From NCBI GenBank assembly GCA_900466745.1, contig UBNE01000028.1, positions 1-64,000 on the forward strand: a stretch of DNA of 64,000 nt. The letters run 5' to 3'. The notes beneath the pieces are model-generated. The model was not told the DNA's origin, searched no databases, and saw only the letters and a list, made by a program, of their open reading frames with translations. Source of the DNA: Hyphomicrobiales bacterium. GTDB lineage: Bacteria; Pseudomonadota; Alphaproteobacteria; Rhizobiales; Beijerinckiaceae. Both the position numbers and the translations under genes were made by a program. Below, in pieces: positions 16,979 through 25,568 of the stretch (position 1 is its first letter; every line of letters starts with the position of its first letter).

Positions 16979-17400
16979 CCCGCGGGATCGAATCGGGCGC
17001 AGGTTCCGCGAAGACGGCTTTGCCGAGGCCGAGGACTTCGTCCGCGGGGGAGAACTGACGGCCGACGTTGAGCTGTGGGATCTGGGTAGCCGAACGCTGC
17101 GCAAGCGGAAACTCGCGGACATCCGGGAGTACGTCCTTCAGCGCCGGGGCGAATGGCTGGATCAGTATGTCGGATCACCGATCTTAATGGCGCGAGTGCG
17201 GGCCGACGGCGCCGTATTCCGCGCCTACTAACCGTACGAGCGATCGCCTTAATCGACTTGCCTCCAGTTCCTGATGTTTCGACCCCATACGCGTTGCGCC
17301 TTGATCTGGGTGCCTTGCTGACCGTGGCCGAGCCTGATGATGACGCGCCGCTGATCGGGATCATCGATAGCGGCGTCAACGATCACCCCTTATCGAAGAC
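16979..17400 (+). pseudogene. Fragment of a subtilisin-like (S8) serine peptidase gene, frameshifted
   Basis: Two frames join into one coherent protein segment. The first (to 17231) reads D-V-E-L-W-D-L-G-S-R and later I-L-M-A-R-V-R-A-D-G and then stops. The second continues I-A-L-I-D-L-P-P-V-P-D and reaches D-A-P-L-I-G-I-I-D-S-G-V-N-D-H-P, the catalytic-Asp block of S8 peptidases. A frameshift near 17230 separates them, and the His and Ser blocks are missing. The linker-plus-Asp arrangement resembles S8 peptidases that accompany AAA ATPases in phage-defence loci (IteS-like). The gene was cut by the IS insertions on both sides. Confidence 0.6.
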
Positions 17401-17451
17401 ATTCTCGTCGTCGCGATCGGGGTACTCGACCGCTTGGGAGCCGCCGATGAC

Positions 17452-18451
17452 TGAGACGGGACGTGTCCGCCGTCAGCATTTGAGTCCGTTTAGGGCTTTC
17501 GGGAACGGAGGATTTCTGGATCATCGCGGCCATTCAGAAGCGCAGATGGGAGATATGATCGCTATCTCACCGGCGGGATCGAGGCGCTCGCTGATCATCG
17601 CTCGCGACCGGGTCGTGTCTGGAACCGGATTCGTGCCCCCAATCCGGGCCGAGATCGTAGAGCTGGCGCTGCTCGAGACGAAGCTCAGCCCGCGCGAGCT
17701 GGCGGTGCGCTTCACCGACGAAAAGATATATTTCGTCTCGGAAGCGTCGGTGTATCGGCTGCTTCAGGCGCATGACCTGATCACCAGTCCGGCCTATATC
17801 GTCATTAAGCCGGTCCGGGTTCAAGGACAAGACGGCGCCGAACCAACTCTGGCAGAACGACTTTACCTATCTGAAGATCACCGGCTGGGGCTGCTATTAT
17901 CTCTCGACGATGCTCGATGACTTTTCCCGGTTCATCGTCGCTGGAAGCTCGCGCCACGATGCGCACGGACGACATCACCGCCACGCTCGATCTGTCCCTG
18001 GCGGCATCAGAACTCGACGCGCATTGGCCCAGGCTCTTGTCGGACCATGGGGCCTCACATCTCGGTCGACCTCGCCATCTGGCTCGACGGCAAGGGGATG
18101 CAACACGTTCGCGGCGCGCGCTATCATTCCCAGACGCAAGGAAAGATCGAGCGCCGGCACCAGACCCTGGAGAACCGCATCCTGCTCAAAAACTACTATC
18201 TGCTGGGCGATCTCGAACGCCAGGTCGCCGCCTTCGTCGAGCATTACAATCACTCCCGCTTCCATGAGAGTCTCGGCAGCTTGACACCGGCCGACGTCTA
18301 CTTCGGTCGCGGGCAAACCATCCTCACCGAACGCGAAGGGATCAAGCGCCAGACCATCCAACAAACACGCTTGCAGCACCACCTGCAGGTCGCATAGCAT
18401 CAACCCAGGGTGAGCCAGTGCCTCTATTCCTGAGACGTCGAAAAGGTCTCA
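17452..18451 (+). mobile_element. Degenerate IS3-family insertion sequence
   Basis: About 1 kb between candidate ends TGAGAC (17452) and GTCTCA (18446-18451) carries a broken IS3-type integrase. The termini match over only 6 bp and no target duplication was found, so the boundaries are tentative. Confidence 0.5.
17624..18397 (+). pseudogene. IS3-family transposase OrfB, frameshifted
   Basis: An N-terminal helix-turn-helix region (R-A-E-I-V-E-L-A-L-L-E-T-K-L-S-P-R-E-L-A, then S-V-Y-R-L-L-Q-A-H-D-L-I) is followed in other frames by the W-Q-N-D-F-T-Y-L-K-I-T-G-W-G-W motif region. The last part (from about 18047) reads H-V-R-G-A-R-Y-H-S-Q-T-Q-G-K-I-E-R, containing the catalytic Glu context of the DDE fold, and ends near L-T-P-A-D-V-Y-F-G-R-G. 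At least two frameshifts (near 17810 and 18040) inactivate it. No product expected. Confidence 0.75.
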
Positions 18452-18453
18452 AT

Positions 18454-18850
18454 TCATCTGATGACGAACAGCCGACGTGGACCCGAACGGCCGCGCGAAG
18501 CAGCGAATAAGCCAATCGTGAGGAGTTGAACCGCTTCTTCGACTCGTTGTCGCCCTCGATCTCCGGCAGCCCGGCTGATGCCATGGCGCTGAAGGTAACG
18601 ATGCGGGAATGCCCGTGTTACGGTCGGGATCGTCGCCTGCAGGGCGTAGAGGCAGTCGAGTGGTAGCAACATGTGCTCTCGAATGCTACGATGACACCTT
18701 CGCACCGGTCGGCAGATCGAGAACCGAGGCTCGCTTCTTCCACTTCGTGACCGTCTTCGGGGTGATTCCACAATGCCTGGCAAGGTGCCTCGACGGACCT
18801 CAGCTGTCGTTTTGGCGCTCCTATGGTGAACCTACACCATAGCGTATCCT
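18454..18850 (-). pseudogene. N-terminal fragment of an IS481-like transposase
   Basis: Read on the minus strand, one frame gives an HTH-like A-R-H-C-G-I-T-P-K-T-V-T-K-W-K-K-R (about 18720-18790) and another, after a frameshift, gives H-M-L-L-P-L-D-C-L-Y-A-L-Q-A-T-I-P followed by Y-L-Q-R-H-G-I-S-R. Together these are the start of a common IS481-type transposase. The DDE core is absent. Confidence 0.65.
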
Positions 18851-18908
18851 TCCAACTCTGCGAAAGGACTGAATCGTCAAATGCCGGATCAAATACCTAA
18901 ACCTGATG

Positions 18909-19601
18909 TCAGATTTCAAATAACTCAGGATAATTGGACTCGGTCTTTGGGAGAGCCCGGAGAATTTCGGTCAGGTGATGACGCATGGCGGCCTCGGCTT
19001 CGGCCGCGTCGCCTGTATCGATCGCCGAGATGATGCGCCGATGCTGCTGAATCAGCGGCAGCATCGCCTCCGGCCCAGGCAAGGTCAGTTGGCAAACCCG
19101 GTCCATATGCGCCTTGATGTCCCGGATCGCCTCCCAGGCGAGCGGCATGCCGACGCCTTCCGTCAGCTCGACATGGAATAGCTCGTCATAGCGCTGGAAG
19201 GTGGCATGGTCGTTCCGCGCGGCGGCCTTGTCCTGCATCTCCAGGAAATCGGCGATGCGCTGCCGGCTTTGCGACGCAAAGGCCTGGCAGGCCAACCTGA
19301 CGATCGCGACCTCCACCGCCTCGCGGACGAAGCGCGACTCCATCATCTTGCGCACCGAGAACTTGACCACGACCGTGCCCCGCTGCGGCTGGATGTCGAC
19401 GAGCCGCGTCTTGGCGAGTGCGATCAGCGCCTCGCGCACCGGCTGGCGCGAAACCCCGTATTTCAACGCGATCTCCTGCTCCGACAGGCGCGCGCCGGGC
19501 GGCAATTCGAGCGCGATGATCGCCCGACGCAGTTCGGCTTCGACGCGTCCGGCCGCCGAAGCGCCCGAAGCGAAGACGGGAGACGCCAACGAAAGGCTCA
19601 A
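18909..19601 (-). CDS. GntR family regulator (FadR/FCD type) of the uronate operon
   Basis: The 230-residue protein has an N-terminal winged helix (R-A-I-I-A-L-E-L-P-P-G-A-R-L-S-E, then Y-G-V-S-R-Q-P-V-R-E-A-L recognition helix) and an FCD effector domain with candidate metal-ligand positions (D...H in Y-D-E-L-F-H and distal His residues). I chose the TTG at 19601 because GGAGG lies 8 bp upstream of it. ATGs at 19643 and 19667 give longer proteins but would place the operator-like repeats at 19628-19653 inside the coding region. Divergent from the dctP-kdu operon, it is its likely repressor, answering to an uronate-derived ligand. Confidence 0.85.
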   Translation of the reverse strand: MSLSLASPVFASGASAAGRVEAELRRAIIALELPPGARLSEQEIALKYGVSRQPVREALIALAKTRLVDIQPQRGTVVVKFSVRKMMESRFVREAVEVAIVRLACQAFASQSRQRIADFLEMQDKAAARNDHATFQRYDELFHVELTEGVGMPLAWEAIRDIKAHMDRVCQLTLPGPEAMLPLIQQHRRIISAIDTGDAAEAEAAMRHHLTEILRALPKTESNYPELFEI

Positions 19602-19627
19602 GTCGAAAACCTCCAGAACCTGTTGCG

Positions 19628-19653
19628 TACCATACGGCAACATACTACCATAC
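19628..19653. promoter_or_regulatory. Direct repeat TACCATAC x2, candidate GntR operator
   Basis: TACCATAC occurs at 19628-19635 and again at 19646-19653, 18 bp apart, i.e. nearly two helical turns on the same face. It lies in the divergent gap between the GntR gene (with the TTG start) and dctP. FadR-subfamily regulators bind short T-x-G-T-type half-sites, so this is a plausible control site for both directions. Confidence 0.45.
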
Positions 19654-19759
19654 AATCTCTGCCGCAACCGATGGGGGGCGGGACAGATAGCTTAAATTCG
19701 GAGCGCGAGCGAACAAGCCGGTAAACGGCACCGCGCCCGAAAACACGGGAGAACGCACC

Positions 19760-20746
19760 ATGACCGCACGCCGCAGATTCCTTGCCTATACCGCCGCCCT
19801 CGCGCTTTCCGCCGCTGCCGCGAGCTCGGCATTCGCCCAGAGCGTGACTTTGCGCTCGGCCGATATCCACCCGACCGACTATCCGACCGTCGAAGCCGTC
19901 CGCTATCTCGGCAAGCTGCTCGAGGATCGCACGCAGGGCCGGATCAAGATCAACGTCTTCCACTCGGCCCAGCTCGGTCAGGAGAAGGACACGATCGACC
20001 AGACCCGCTTCGGCGTCATCGACATCAACCGCATCAACATGGCGCCGTTCAACAACCTGATCCCGGCGACCAACATCCCCTCCCTGCCCTTCATCTTCGG
20101 CTCGGTCGACCATATGCGGAAGGCGATGGACGGGCAGATCGGCGACAACCTGCTCAAGGAATTCGAGAAGCACGACCTCATCGGCCTCGCACTCTACGAT
20201 TCCGGCTCGCGCTCGTTCTACAACTCCAGGCGTCCGATCAATACGCCCGCCGACATGAAGGGCCTGAAGATCCGCGTCCAGCAGTCCGACATGTTCGTCG
20301 CCCTGGTCTCGGCCCTCGGCGCCAACGCCACGCCGATGCCCTTCGGCGAGGTCTATTCGGCGCTTCAGACCGGCGTCATCGACGGCGCCGAGAACAACTG
20401 GCCGTCCTATGAATCGACCCGGCATTTCGAGGTGGCCAAGTTCTACTCGGTGACCGAGCATTCACTTTCGCCGGAAGCGCTCGTGATGTCGAAGAAGAGC
20501 TTCGACAAGTTGCCTGCCGCAGACCAGGCGATCCTCAAAGCTGCCGCGAAGGAATCCGTCGCCAAGATGCGCGAGCTCTGGGATGCGCGCGAGAAGGCCT
20601 CCGAAACCAAGGTCAAGGCCGGCGGCGCCCAGATCAACCAGGTCGACAAGAAGCCCTTCATCGATGCGATGAAGCCGGTCTACGACAGGTTCGTCACCGA
20701 CCCGAAGCTGAAGGACATGGTCGCCGCCATCCAGGCGGTGAACTGA
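19760..20746 (+). CDS. TRAP transporter substrate-binding protein DctP-like (uronate type)
   Basis: The 328-residue periplasmic receptor has an N-terminal signal peptide with an Arg pair (T-A-R-R-R-F-L, cleavage after S-A-F-A-Q). Family landmarks include L-R-S-A-D-I-H-P-T-D-Y-P-T near the start of the mature protein, L-K-I-R-V-Q-Q-S-D (the Arg that clamps the substrate carboxylate, about residue 174), and G-V-I-D-G-A-E-N-N-W. It is first in the operon dctP-dctQ-dctM-kduI-kduD-kdgF. The kdu/kdgF genes point to an unsaturated or keto-uronate substrate from pectin- or alginate/GAG-like polymers. Confidence 0.92.
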   Translation: MTARRRFLAYTAALALSAAAASSAFAQSVTLRSADIHPTDYPTVEAVRYLGKLLEDRTQGRIKINVFHSAQLGQEKDTIDQTRFGVIDINRINMAPFNNLIPATNIPSLPFIFGSVDHMRKAMDGQIGDNLLKEFEKHDLIGLALYDSGSRSFYNSRRPINTPADMKGLKIRVQQSDMFVALVSALGANATPMPFGEVYSALQTGVIDGAENNWPSYESTRHFEVAKFYSVTEHSLSPEALVMSKKSFDKLPAADQAILKAAAKESVAKMRELWDAREKASETKVKAGGAQINQVDKKPFIDAMKPVYDRFVTDPKLKDMVAAIQAVN

Positions 20747-20757
20747 GCCTCGTCTCA

Positions 20758-20786
20758 GGCGGGGCGGCCCAAGCCGCCGCCCCGCT
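20758..20786 (+). repeat. Hairpin between dctP and dctQ
   Basis: A GC-rich inverted repeat (GGCGGGGCGGC ... GCCGCCGCCCCGC with one bulge, CCAA loop region) lies between the dctP stop and dctQ start with no U-run. Such hairpins after binding-protein genes often stabilise the upstream mRNA so the receptor is made in excess; that role is inferred. Confidence 0.4.
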
Positions 20787-20816
20787 TCCGGCCCCTTGCC
20801 AGCACGGGCAGATCTC

Positions 20817-21350
20817 ATGCGCGCTTTCACCGCCAACCTGACACGTATCGACGCCAAGCTCAGCCTCGTCGCGCTGATCGCCGCCGGGGCCGGTCTCGTT
20901 CTGATGACCGCGATGGTCGCTTGGGGCGTGTTCGGCCGCTATGTCCTCAATAACACGCCGATCTGGGTCGAGGCCGGATCGCTGCATCTGATGTCGTGGT
21001 TCATCCTCCTCGGCGCTGCTGTCGGCGTGCGCGAGAGCGACCATCTCGGCTTCGAGGTCGGGCTGGTGATCTCGCCGCCTCCCCTGCGCACCGCGTTGAT
21101 CATCATCGGCGAGGCTCTCGTCTGCGCTTTCGGCCTCGCCATGCTCGGCTATGGCTGGCAGCTCGCCGCCGGGACCTGGGACGACCGCATGCCGATCATC
21201 GGCATCTCGCGTGGCTGGGACTATGTGCCGATCGCCGCAGGAGGAGCGCTGATCGCCCTGTTCGCGCTGGAAAAACTCCTTCTCTTCATCACCGGCGAGC
21301 GGCAGGCGCCCCTCGGCTTCGTCCATTTCGGCGAAAGCCAGGAGGCCTGA
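20817..21350 (+). CDS. TRAP transporter small permease subunit DctQ-like
   Basis: This 177-residue protein has four membrane helices (about 18-45, 58-72, 94-118 and 138-160), the DctQ layout, with the helix-2 motif W-x-E ahead of L-M-S-W-F-I-L-L-G-A-A. The ATG at 20817 was chosen; a TTG at 20796 is the only longer option. It ends 2 bp before the dctM start. It pairs with the large subunit in the inner membrane. Confidence 0.88.
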   Translation: MRAFTANLTRIDAKLSLVALIAAGAGLVLMTAMVAWGVFGRYVLNNTPIWVEAGSLHLMSWFILLGAAVGVRESDHLGFEVGLVISPPPLRTALIIIGEALVCAFGLAMLGYGWQLAAGTWDDRMPIIGISRGWDYVPIAAGGALIALFALEKLLLFITGERQAPLGFVHFGESQEA

Positions 21351-21352
21351 GC

Positions 21353-22633
21353 GTGGAACTCTGGATTCTCTTCGGCGTCTTCTCGGTCCTTCTGCTGATC
21401 GGCGTTCCCGTCGCCTTCTGCCTCGGCATCGCCACGGTCGCGACCGTCGCCTATATGGGCCTGCCGCCGGTCGTCGTGTTCCAGCAGATGAATTCCGGCA
21501 TGAACGCCTTCGCCATGATGGCGATCCCGTTCTTCATCTATGCCGGCGACCTGATGATCCGCGGCGGAATCGCCGAGCGCCTGATCCAGATGGCGGCAAG
21601 CCTCGTCGGCCATCTGCGCGGCGGTCTCGGCCAGGTCAATGTCGTGACCTGCACGCTCTTCGGCGGCATTTCCGGCTCGGCCGTGGCCGACGCCTCCGCC
21701 GTCGGCGGCCTGATGATCCCGCAGATGAAGAAGCGCGGCTACGACGCCGACTACGCCGTCAACGTCACGGCGAATGCGGCGATCATCGCGCTGCTGATCC
21801 CGCCCTCGCACAACATGATCATCTACTCCCTCTCGGCGGGCGGCAATCTCTCGATCGCTGACCTGTTCACCGCCGGCATCGTGCCGGGCCTTCTGCTCTG
21901 CGCCGCGCTGATGGTCGCGGCCTGGGCGGTGGCGGTGAAGCGCGGCTATCCGCGCGAGCCATTCCCTGGCCTGGCTACGGTCGGGCGCTACGTCGTGCTG
22001 GCCCTGCCCGGCATCCTGCTGATCGGCATCATCTTCGGCGGCGTCCGCTCCGGCGTTTTCACCGCCACCGAGTCCTCCTGCATCGCGGTCGTCTACGCCA
22101 TCCTCGTCACCATCCTGGTCTATCGGCAGCTCACTTGGACGGCCTTCGTCGAGGCGACCCTGGGTGCCGTGCGCACCACGGCGATGGTGCTGCTGGTGAT
22201 CGGCACGGCCGGCGCCTTCGGCTGGCTGATGGCCTTCCTGCAGGTGCCTCAGGCGACGATCGCCGCGATGAAGGCGGTCTCCGACAACCCGATCGTGATT
22301 CTGATGATGATCAATCTGATCCTGCTGGTGCTCGGCACCTTCATGGACATGGCCCCGATGATCATCATCTGCACGCCGATCTTCCTGCCGGTGGTGAAGG
22401 CCTTCGGCGTCGATCCCATCCATTTCGGCGTGATCCTGATCCTCAACGCCGGCATCGGCCTCAACACCCCGCCGGTCGGTTCGGTGCAGTTCGTCGCCTG
22501 CGCCATCGGCCGCATCTCCATCGGCGAATCCATGCGGACGATCTGGCCGTTCTACGGCGCCAGTGTCGCCGTGCTTCTGCTCGTCACCTACGTGCCCGGC
22601 CTGTCTCTTTGGCTGCCGCGGCTGTTTCACTGA
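21353..22633 (+). CDS. TRAP transporter large permease subunit DctM-like
   Basis: The 426-residue, about 12-helix Na+-coupled permease starts with GTG at 21353 (V-E-L-W-I-L-F-G), 2 bp after dctQ; no ATG is nearby. Family motifs include F-F-I-Y-A-G-D-L-M near residue 60, the G-G-I-S-G-S-A-V-A-D-A-S signature near 105, I-P-P-S-H-N near 145 and L-N-T-P-P-V-G near 375. It drives import of the dctP-bound acid sugar into the cytoplasm, where KduI and KduD act. Confidence 0.93.
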   Translation: MELWILFGVFSVLLLIGVPVAFCLGIATVATVAYMGLPPVVVFQQMNSGMNAFAMMAIPFFIYAGDLMIRGGIAERLIQMAASLVGHLRGGLGQVNVVTCTLFGGISGSAVADASAVGGLMIPQMKKRGYDADYAVNVTANAAIIALLIPPSHNMIIYSLSAGGNLSIADLFTAGIVPGLLLCAALMVAAWAVAVKRGYPREPFPGLATVGRYVVLALPGILLIGIIFGGVRSGVFTATESSCIAVVYAILVTILVYRQLTWTAFVEATLGAVRTTAMVLLVIGTAGAFGWLMAFLQVPQATIAAMKAVSDNPIVILMMINLILLVLGTFMDMAPMIIICTPIFLPVVKAFGVDPIHFGVILILNAGIGLNTPPVGSVQFVACAIGRISIGESMRTIWPFYGASVAVLLLVTYVPGLSLWLPRLFH

Positions 22634-22648
22634 AAGAGGTTTGGATTG

Positions 22649-23488
22649 ATGACGATCGATATTCGGCAGGTTTCGCATCCCGAGGCGGTGAAGCGCTTCG
22701 ACACGCAGGAGCTGCGCCGGCATTTCCTGATCGAGACCCTCTTCACCGAGGGCGAAGTCAGGCTGACCTACAGCCATCTCGACCGCGTCATCGTCGGCGG
22801 CGCGCAGCCTCGTGCGGGGCAGCCGCTGACCCTGCCGACGCCGAAGGCGGTCGGCACCGATGCGTTTCTGCGGCGCCGCGAGATCGGCATCGTCAATGTC
22901 GGCGGCCCCGGCAGGGTCTCGGTCGGCGGGCAGGACCACGCGCTCGACAAGCGCGACGCGCTCTATATCGGCAGGGAAGCGGGCGAGGTCACCTTCCACA
23001 GCGACGACGCGGCCACCCCGGCGAAGTTCTACCTGCTTTCGACGCCGGCCCATGCCAGCCATCCGACCAAGGTGATCCGGGAGGCCGAGGCCAAGACGAT
23101 CGCGCTCGGCGAACAGGCCACGGCGAACAAGCGTGTCATCCGCCAGTATATCATCCCCGGTGTCTGCGACACCTGCCAACTGGTGATGGGCATCACAACG
23201 CTCGCAGAAGGCAGCATCTGGAACACGATGCCATCCCACACCCATGACCGGCGCTGCGAGATCTATCTCTATTTCGACCTGGCCGAGGACGCGCGCGTCT
23301 TCCACCTGATGGGCGAGCCGCAGGAGACCCGCCATCTCGTCGTCGCCAATGAGCAGGCGATCCTCTCCCCCGGCTGGTCGATCCATTCCGGTGTCGGCAC
23401 CAAGGCCTACTCCTTCATCTGGGGCATGGGCGGCGATAATGTCGACTATACCGACATGGACATGGTCGCGACGGGAGATCTGCGCTGA
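22649..23488 (+). CDS. kduI: 5-dehydro-4-deoxy-D-glucuronate isomerase
   Basis: The 279-residue enzyme converts 5-keto-4-deoxyuronate (DKI) to 2,5-diketo-3-deoxygluconate. The sequence shows the KduI cupin fold: N-terminal F-D-T-Q-E-L-R-R-H-F-L, the central zinc-site run M-P-S-H-T-H-D-R-R-C-E-I-Y-L-Y-F with its two His and Glu, and a downstream S-P-G-W-S-I-H-S-G with the further His. ATG at 22649 is preferred to the TTG just before it. It overlaps kduD by 1 bp (TGATG). Confidence 0.94.
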   Translation: MTIDIRQVSHPEAVKRFDTQELRRHFLIETLFTEGEVRLTYSHLDRVIVGGAQPRAGQPLTLPTPKAVGTDAFLRRREIGIVNVGGPGRVSVGGQDHALDKRDALYIGREAGEVTFHSDDAATPAKFYLLSTPAHASHPTKVIREAEAKTIALGEQATANKRVIRQYIIPGVCDTCQLVMGITTLAEGSIWNTMPSHTHDRRCEIYLYFDLAEDARVFHLMGEPQETRHLVVANEQAILSPGWSIHSGVGTKAYSFIWGMGGDNVDYTDMDMVATGDLR

Positions 23489-24258
23489 TGGGGGGCCCGT
23501 TCGACCTGACCGGCCGCACCGCGATCGTCACCGGCGCCAATACCGGTCTGGGGCAGGCGATCGCGGTCGCGCTGGCCAAGGCCGGTGCCGGCATCGTCGC
23601 GGTCGGTCGCTCCCGCATGGACGAGACCAGGGAGCTGATCGCTCCGACCGGCCGGCCGTTTCACGAGATCACCGCCGATCTCGGCAGCATCGCGCCGATC
23701 GCCGGGCTGGTCGAGGAGGCGCAGGCGGCAGCGGCCGGCGACGGGTCGCGGCTCGACATCCTGGTCAACAATGCCGGCATCATCCGCCGTGGCGATGCGA
23801 TCGACTTCACGGAAGCTGATTGGGATGCGGTGATGGACGTGAACCTGAAGTCGACCTTCTTCCTGACCCAGGCCGTTGCAAAGCGAATGCTCGCGGACGG
23901 CCGGGGCGGCAAGGTCATCAACATCGCCTCGCTGCTGTCCTTCCAGGGCGGCATCCGCATCCCTTCCTACACCGCCTCGAAGAGCGGGCTCGCCGGGCTG
24001 ACCCGGCTCTTGGCCTGCGAATGGGCGGCCAAAGGCATCAACGTCAACGCCATCGCGCCGGGCTATTTCGTGACCAACAACACGCAGGCGCTGCGCGAGG
24101 ATGCCGAGCGCAACGCCGCGATCCTCGGGCGCATCCCCGCGGGCCATTGGGGCAAGCCGGAGGAGCTCGGCGGCGCGGCCGTCTTCCTGGCCTCGGATGC
24201 GGCGGCCTACATCCATGGCGTCGTGCTGCCGGTCGATGGCGGCTGGCTCGCGCGCTGA
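23488..24258 (+). CDS. kduD: 2-dehydro-3-deoxy-D-gluconate 5-dehydrogenase
   Basis: The 256-residue short-chain dehydrogenase takes the KduI product to 2-keto-3-deoxygluconate with NAD(P)H. SDR motifs: T-G-A-N-T-G-L-G cofactor loop (about 16-23), N-N-A-G (about 92), catalytic Ser and Y-T-A-S-K (about 155-163), and P-V-D-G-G at the C-terminus. Position right after kduI identifies it among SDRs. KDG kinase and aldolase are not in this window and must be elsewhere. Confidence 0.9.
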   Translation: MGGPFDLTGRTAIVTGANTGLGQAIAVALAKAGAGIVAVGRSRMDETRELIAPTGRPFHEITADLGSIAPIAGLVEEAQAAAAGDGSRLDILVNNAGIIRRGDAIDFTEADWDAVMDVNLKSTFFLTQAVAKRMLADGRGGKVINIASLLSFQGGIRIPSYTASKSGLAGLTRLLACEWAAKGINVNAIAPGYFVTNNTQALREDAERNAAILGRIPAGHWGKPEELGGAAVFLASDAAAYIHGVVLPVDGGWLAR

Positions 24259-24270
24259 GGAGGAACCGAG

Positions 24271-24627
24271 ATGAACCGCAAGAACGAGCCCTTCGCACAT
24301 GATGCCGATCTCGCCTGGGAGCCGGCAGGCGAAGGCGTCACCCGCAAGATCCTGACCTATCGCGACGAGGTCATGATGGTGCGCGTGCGCTTCGAGGCGG
24401 GCGCGATCGGCCCGGCGCATAGCCACCCGCATATCCAGTGCTCCCTGGTGGAAAGCGGCGTCTTCGACATCACCATTTCCGGCCGCACCGAGCGTCTCGT
24501 CGCCGGCGACAGCTTCACCGTCCCGCCCGATGCGCTCCATGGGGCCGTCAACATCGAGCCCGGCATTCTCGTCGACGTGTTCACGCCGATGCGCAGAGAC
24601 TTTGCGCAATCTCGAAAGCTAAAGTAG
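24271..24627 (+). CDS. kdgF: Cupin protein, KdgF-like
   Basis: The 118-residue single-domain cupin has the metal motif H-S-H-P-H (about 50-54) with downstream E (S-L-V-E) and His (A-L-H-G). KdgF-type cupins speed ring opening of 4,5-unsaturated uronates to the linear keto form used by KduI. It lies 12 bp after kduD. The last residues (Q-S-R-K-L-K) run toward a nearby IS copy, so the native C-terminus may have been slightly changed. Confidence 0.8.
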   Translation: MNRKNEPFAHDADLAWEPAGEGVTRKILTYRDEVMMVRVRFEAGAIGPAHSHPHIQCSLVESGVFDITISGRTERLVAGDSFTVPPDALHGAVNIEPGILVDVFTPMRRDFAQSRKLK

Positions 24628-24695
24628 AAGAGCTGGCTCGGGAAAACTGGACAGGTCGGATAAGCGGAGTTTCAGCCTGAAGGCGGCATGATGCC

Positions 24696-25046
24696 ATGAC
24701 AGGAGAGACCACGGCGAAACTACCGCGGCGGAACCACATGCGAACCTTCAAGGTGAAGGTGGCACTTTCAGCCGTGCGAGGCGAGAAGACAGTCGTCGAG
24801 TTGGCACAGCAGTTCGACGTGCACCCGAACCAGATCACGCAGTGGCGCAATCAGCTTCTCGGCGGGGCTGCGGGCGTCTTCGACGGCGAGGCGAGGGCCG
24901 TAGCGCCGGCTCCGACGGGTCGACGTAAAGACGCTGCACGCGAAGATCGGGGAACTGACGCTTGAGAATGATTTTTTGTCCGGCGCGTTCGGGAAGACCG
25001 GCCTTCTGAGCGCAAAGCGATGATCGACCGTCATCACGACTTGCGC
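24696..25046 (+). pseudogene. IS3-family OrfA (frameshifted), left part of an interrupted element
   Basis: The OrfA helix-turn-helix is clear: A-V-R-G-E-K-T-V-V-E-L-A-Q-Q-F-D-V-H-P-N-Q-I then W-R-N-Q-L-L. A frameshift near 24920 moves the coiled-coil continuation (K-I-G-E-L-T-L-E-N-D-F-L) to another frame, which then joins the start of OrfB (M-I-D-R-H-H-D-L). The IS66 copy cuts it at 25046. The element's left end is probably around 24630-24660. Confidence 0.78.
25039..25046. repeat. IS66 target-site duplication, left copy (ACTTGCGC)
   Basis: ACTTGCGC immediately precedes the left inverted repeat and recurs at 27510-27517 just after the right one. IS66-family elements make 8-bp duplications, so this marks a genuine transposition event. 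Confidence 0.93.
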
Positions 25047-25121
25047 GTAAGCGTCGTCCCGACCCCACCTTTCGTGCGGGGATTTGAACGTTGATGTTCC
25101 GAGCCTGGAGGGCTTGGACAT

Positions 25122-25568
25122 ATGACGATTTCAGAGCTTACGCTTAAATCGAGCGCCGAGATTGACGAGCCGGTTCGGCGGTTCGAGGTCTTCACGGGCG
25201 CTGGGCGCCGGCGTGACTGGTCGGCCTAAGACAAGGCGCGGATCGTGACGGAGAGCTTCGAGCCTGGCGAGACGGTGAGCGCCGTTGCCCGCCGCCAGGC
25301 CTTGTCGCCGCAGCAGTTGTTCACCTGGCGGCGCGAGATCCGCAAAGCCGCGGAGGCGATGCCGGCGTTCGTGTCGGCAGTGGCCACGCCGGAACCTGCC
25401 TTCGCACCGGAGCGGCCGGCGCCGACGTTCCGCCCGAAGCGGCGCACTCGGCAACGCCGGGCGGCGGCCATCGAGATCGACGTCGCCGGTGTCAGGGTGA
25501 CGATTGAGAACGGCGCCTCGCCGGCCACGATCACGGCAGTGCTCGGCGCGTTGAAGGCCGGATCGTGA
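25122..25568 (+). pseudogene. tnpA: IS66 TnpA with an in-frame nonsense codon
   Basis: The frame from ATG 25122 reads MTISELTLK... then hits TAA at 25227 (W-S-A-stop-D-K-A-R-I-V) where family members read through (a Glu codon changed to TAA is the simplest explanation). From GTG 25245 the rest is intact: F-E-P-G-E-T-V-S-A-V-A-R-R, the HTH S-P-Q-Q-L-F-T-W-R-R and a basic linker. A shortened protein could be made from that GTG. It ends by overlapping tnpB. Confidence 0.8.

Noticed and set aside
21221..23386. 721-codon minus-strand open frame
   Set aside because: It runs antisense to dctM and kduI, with Asp/His/Gln-rich composition mirroring their codons; not a gene.
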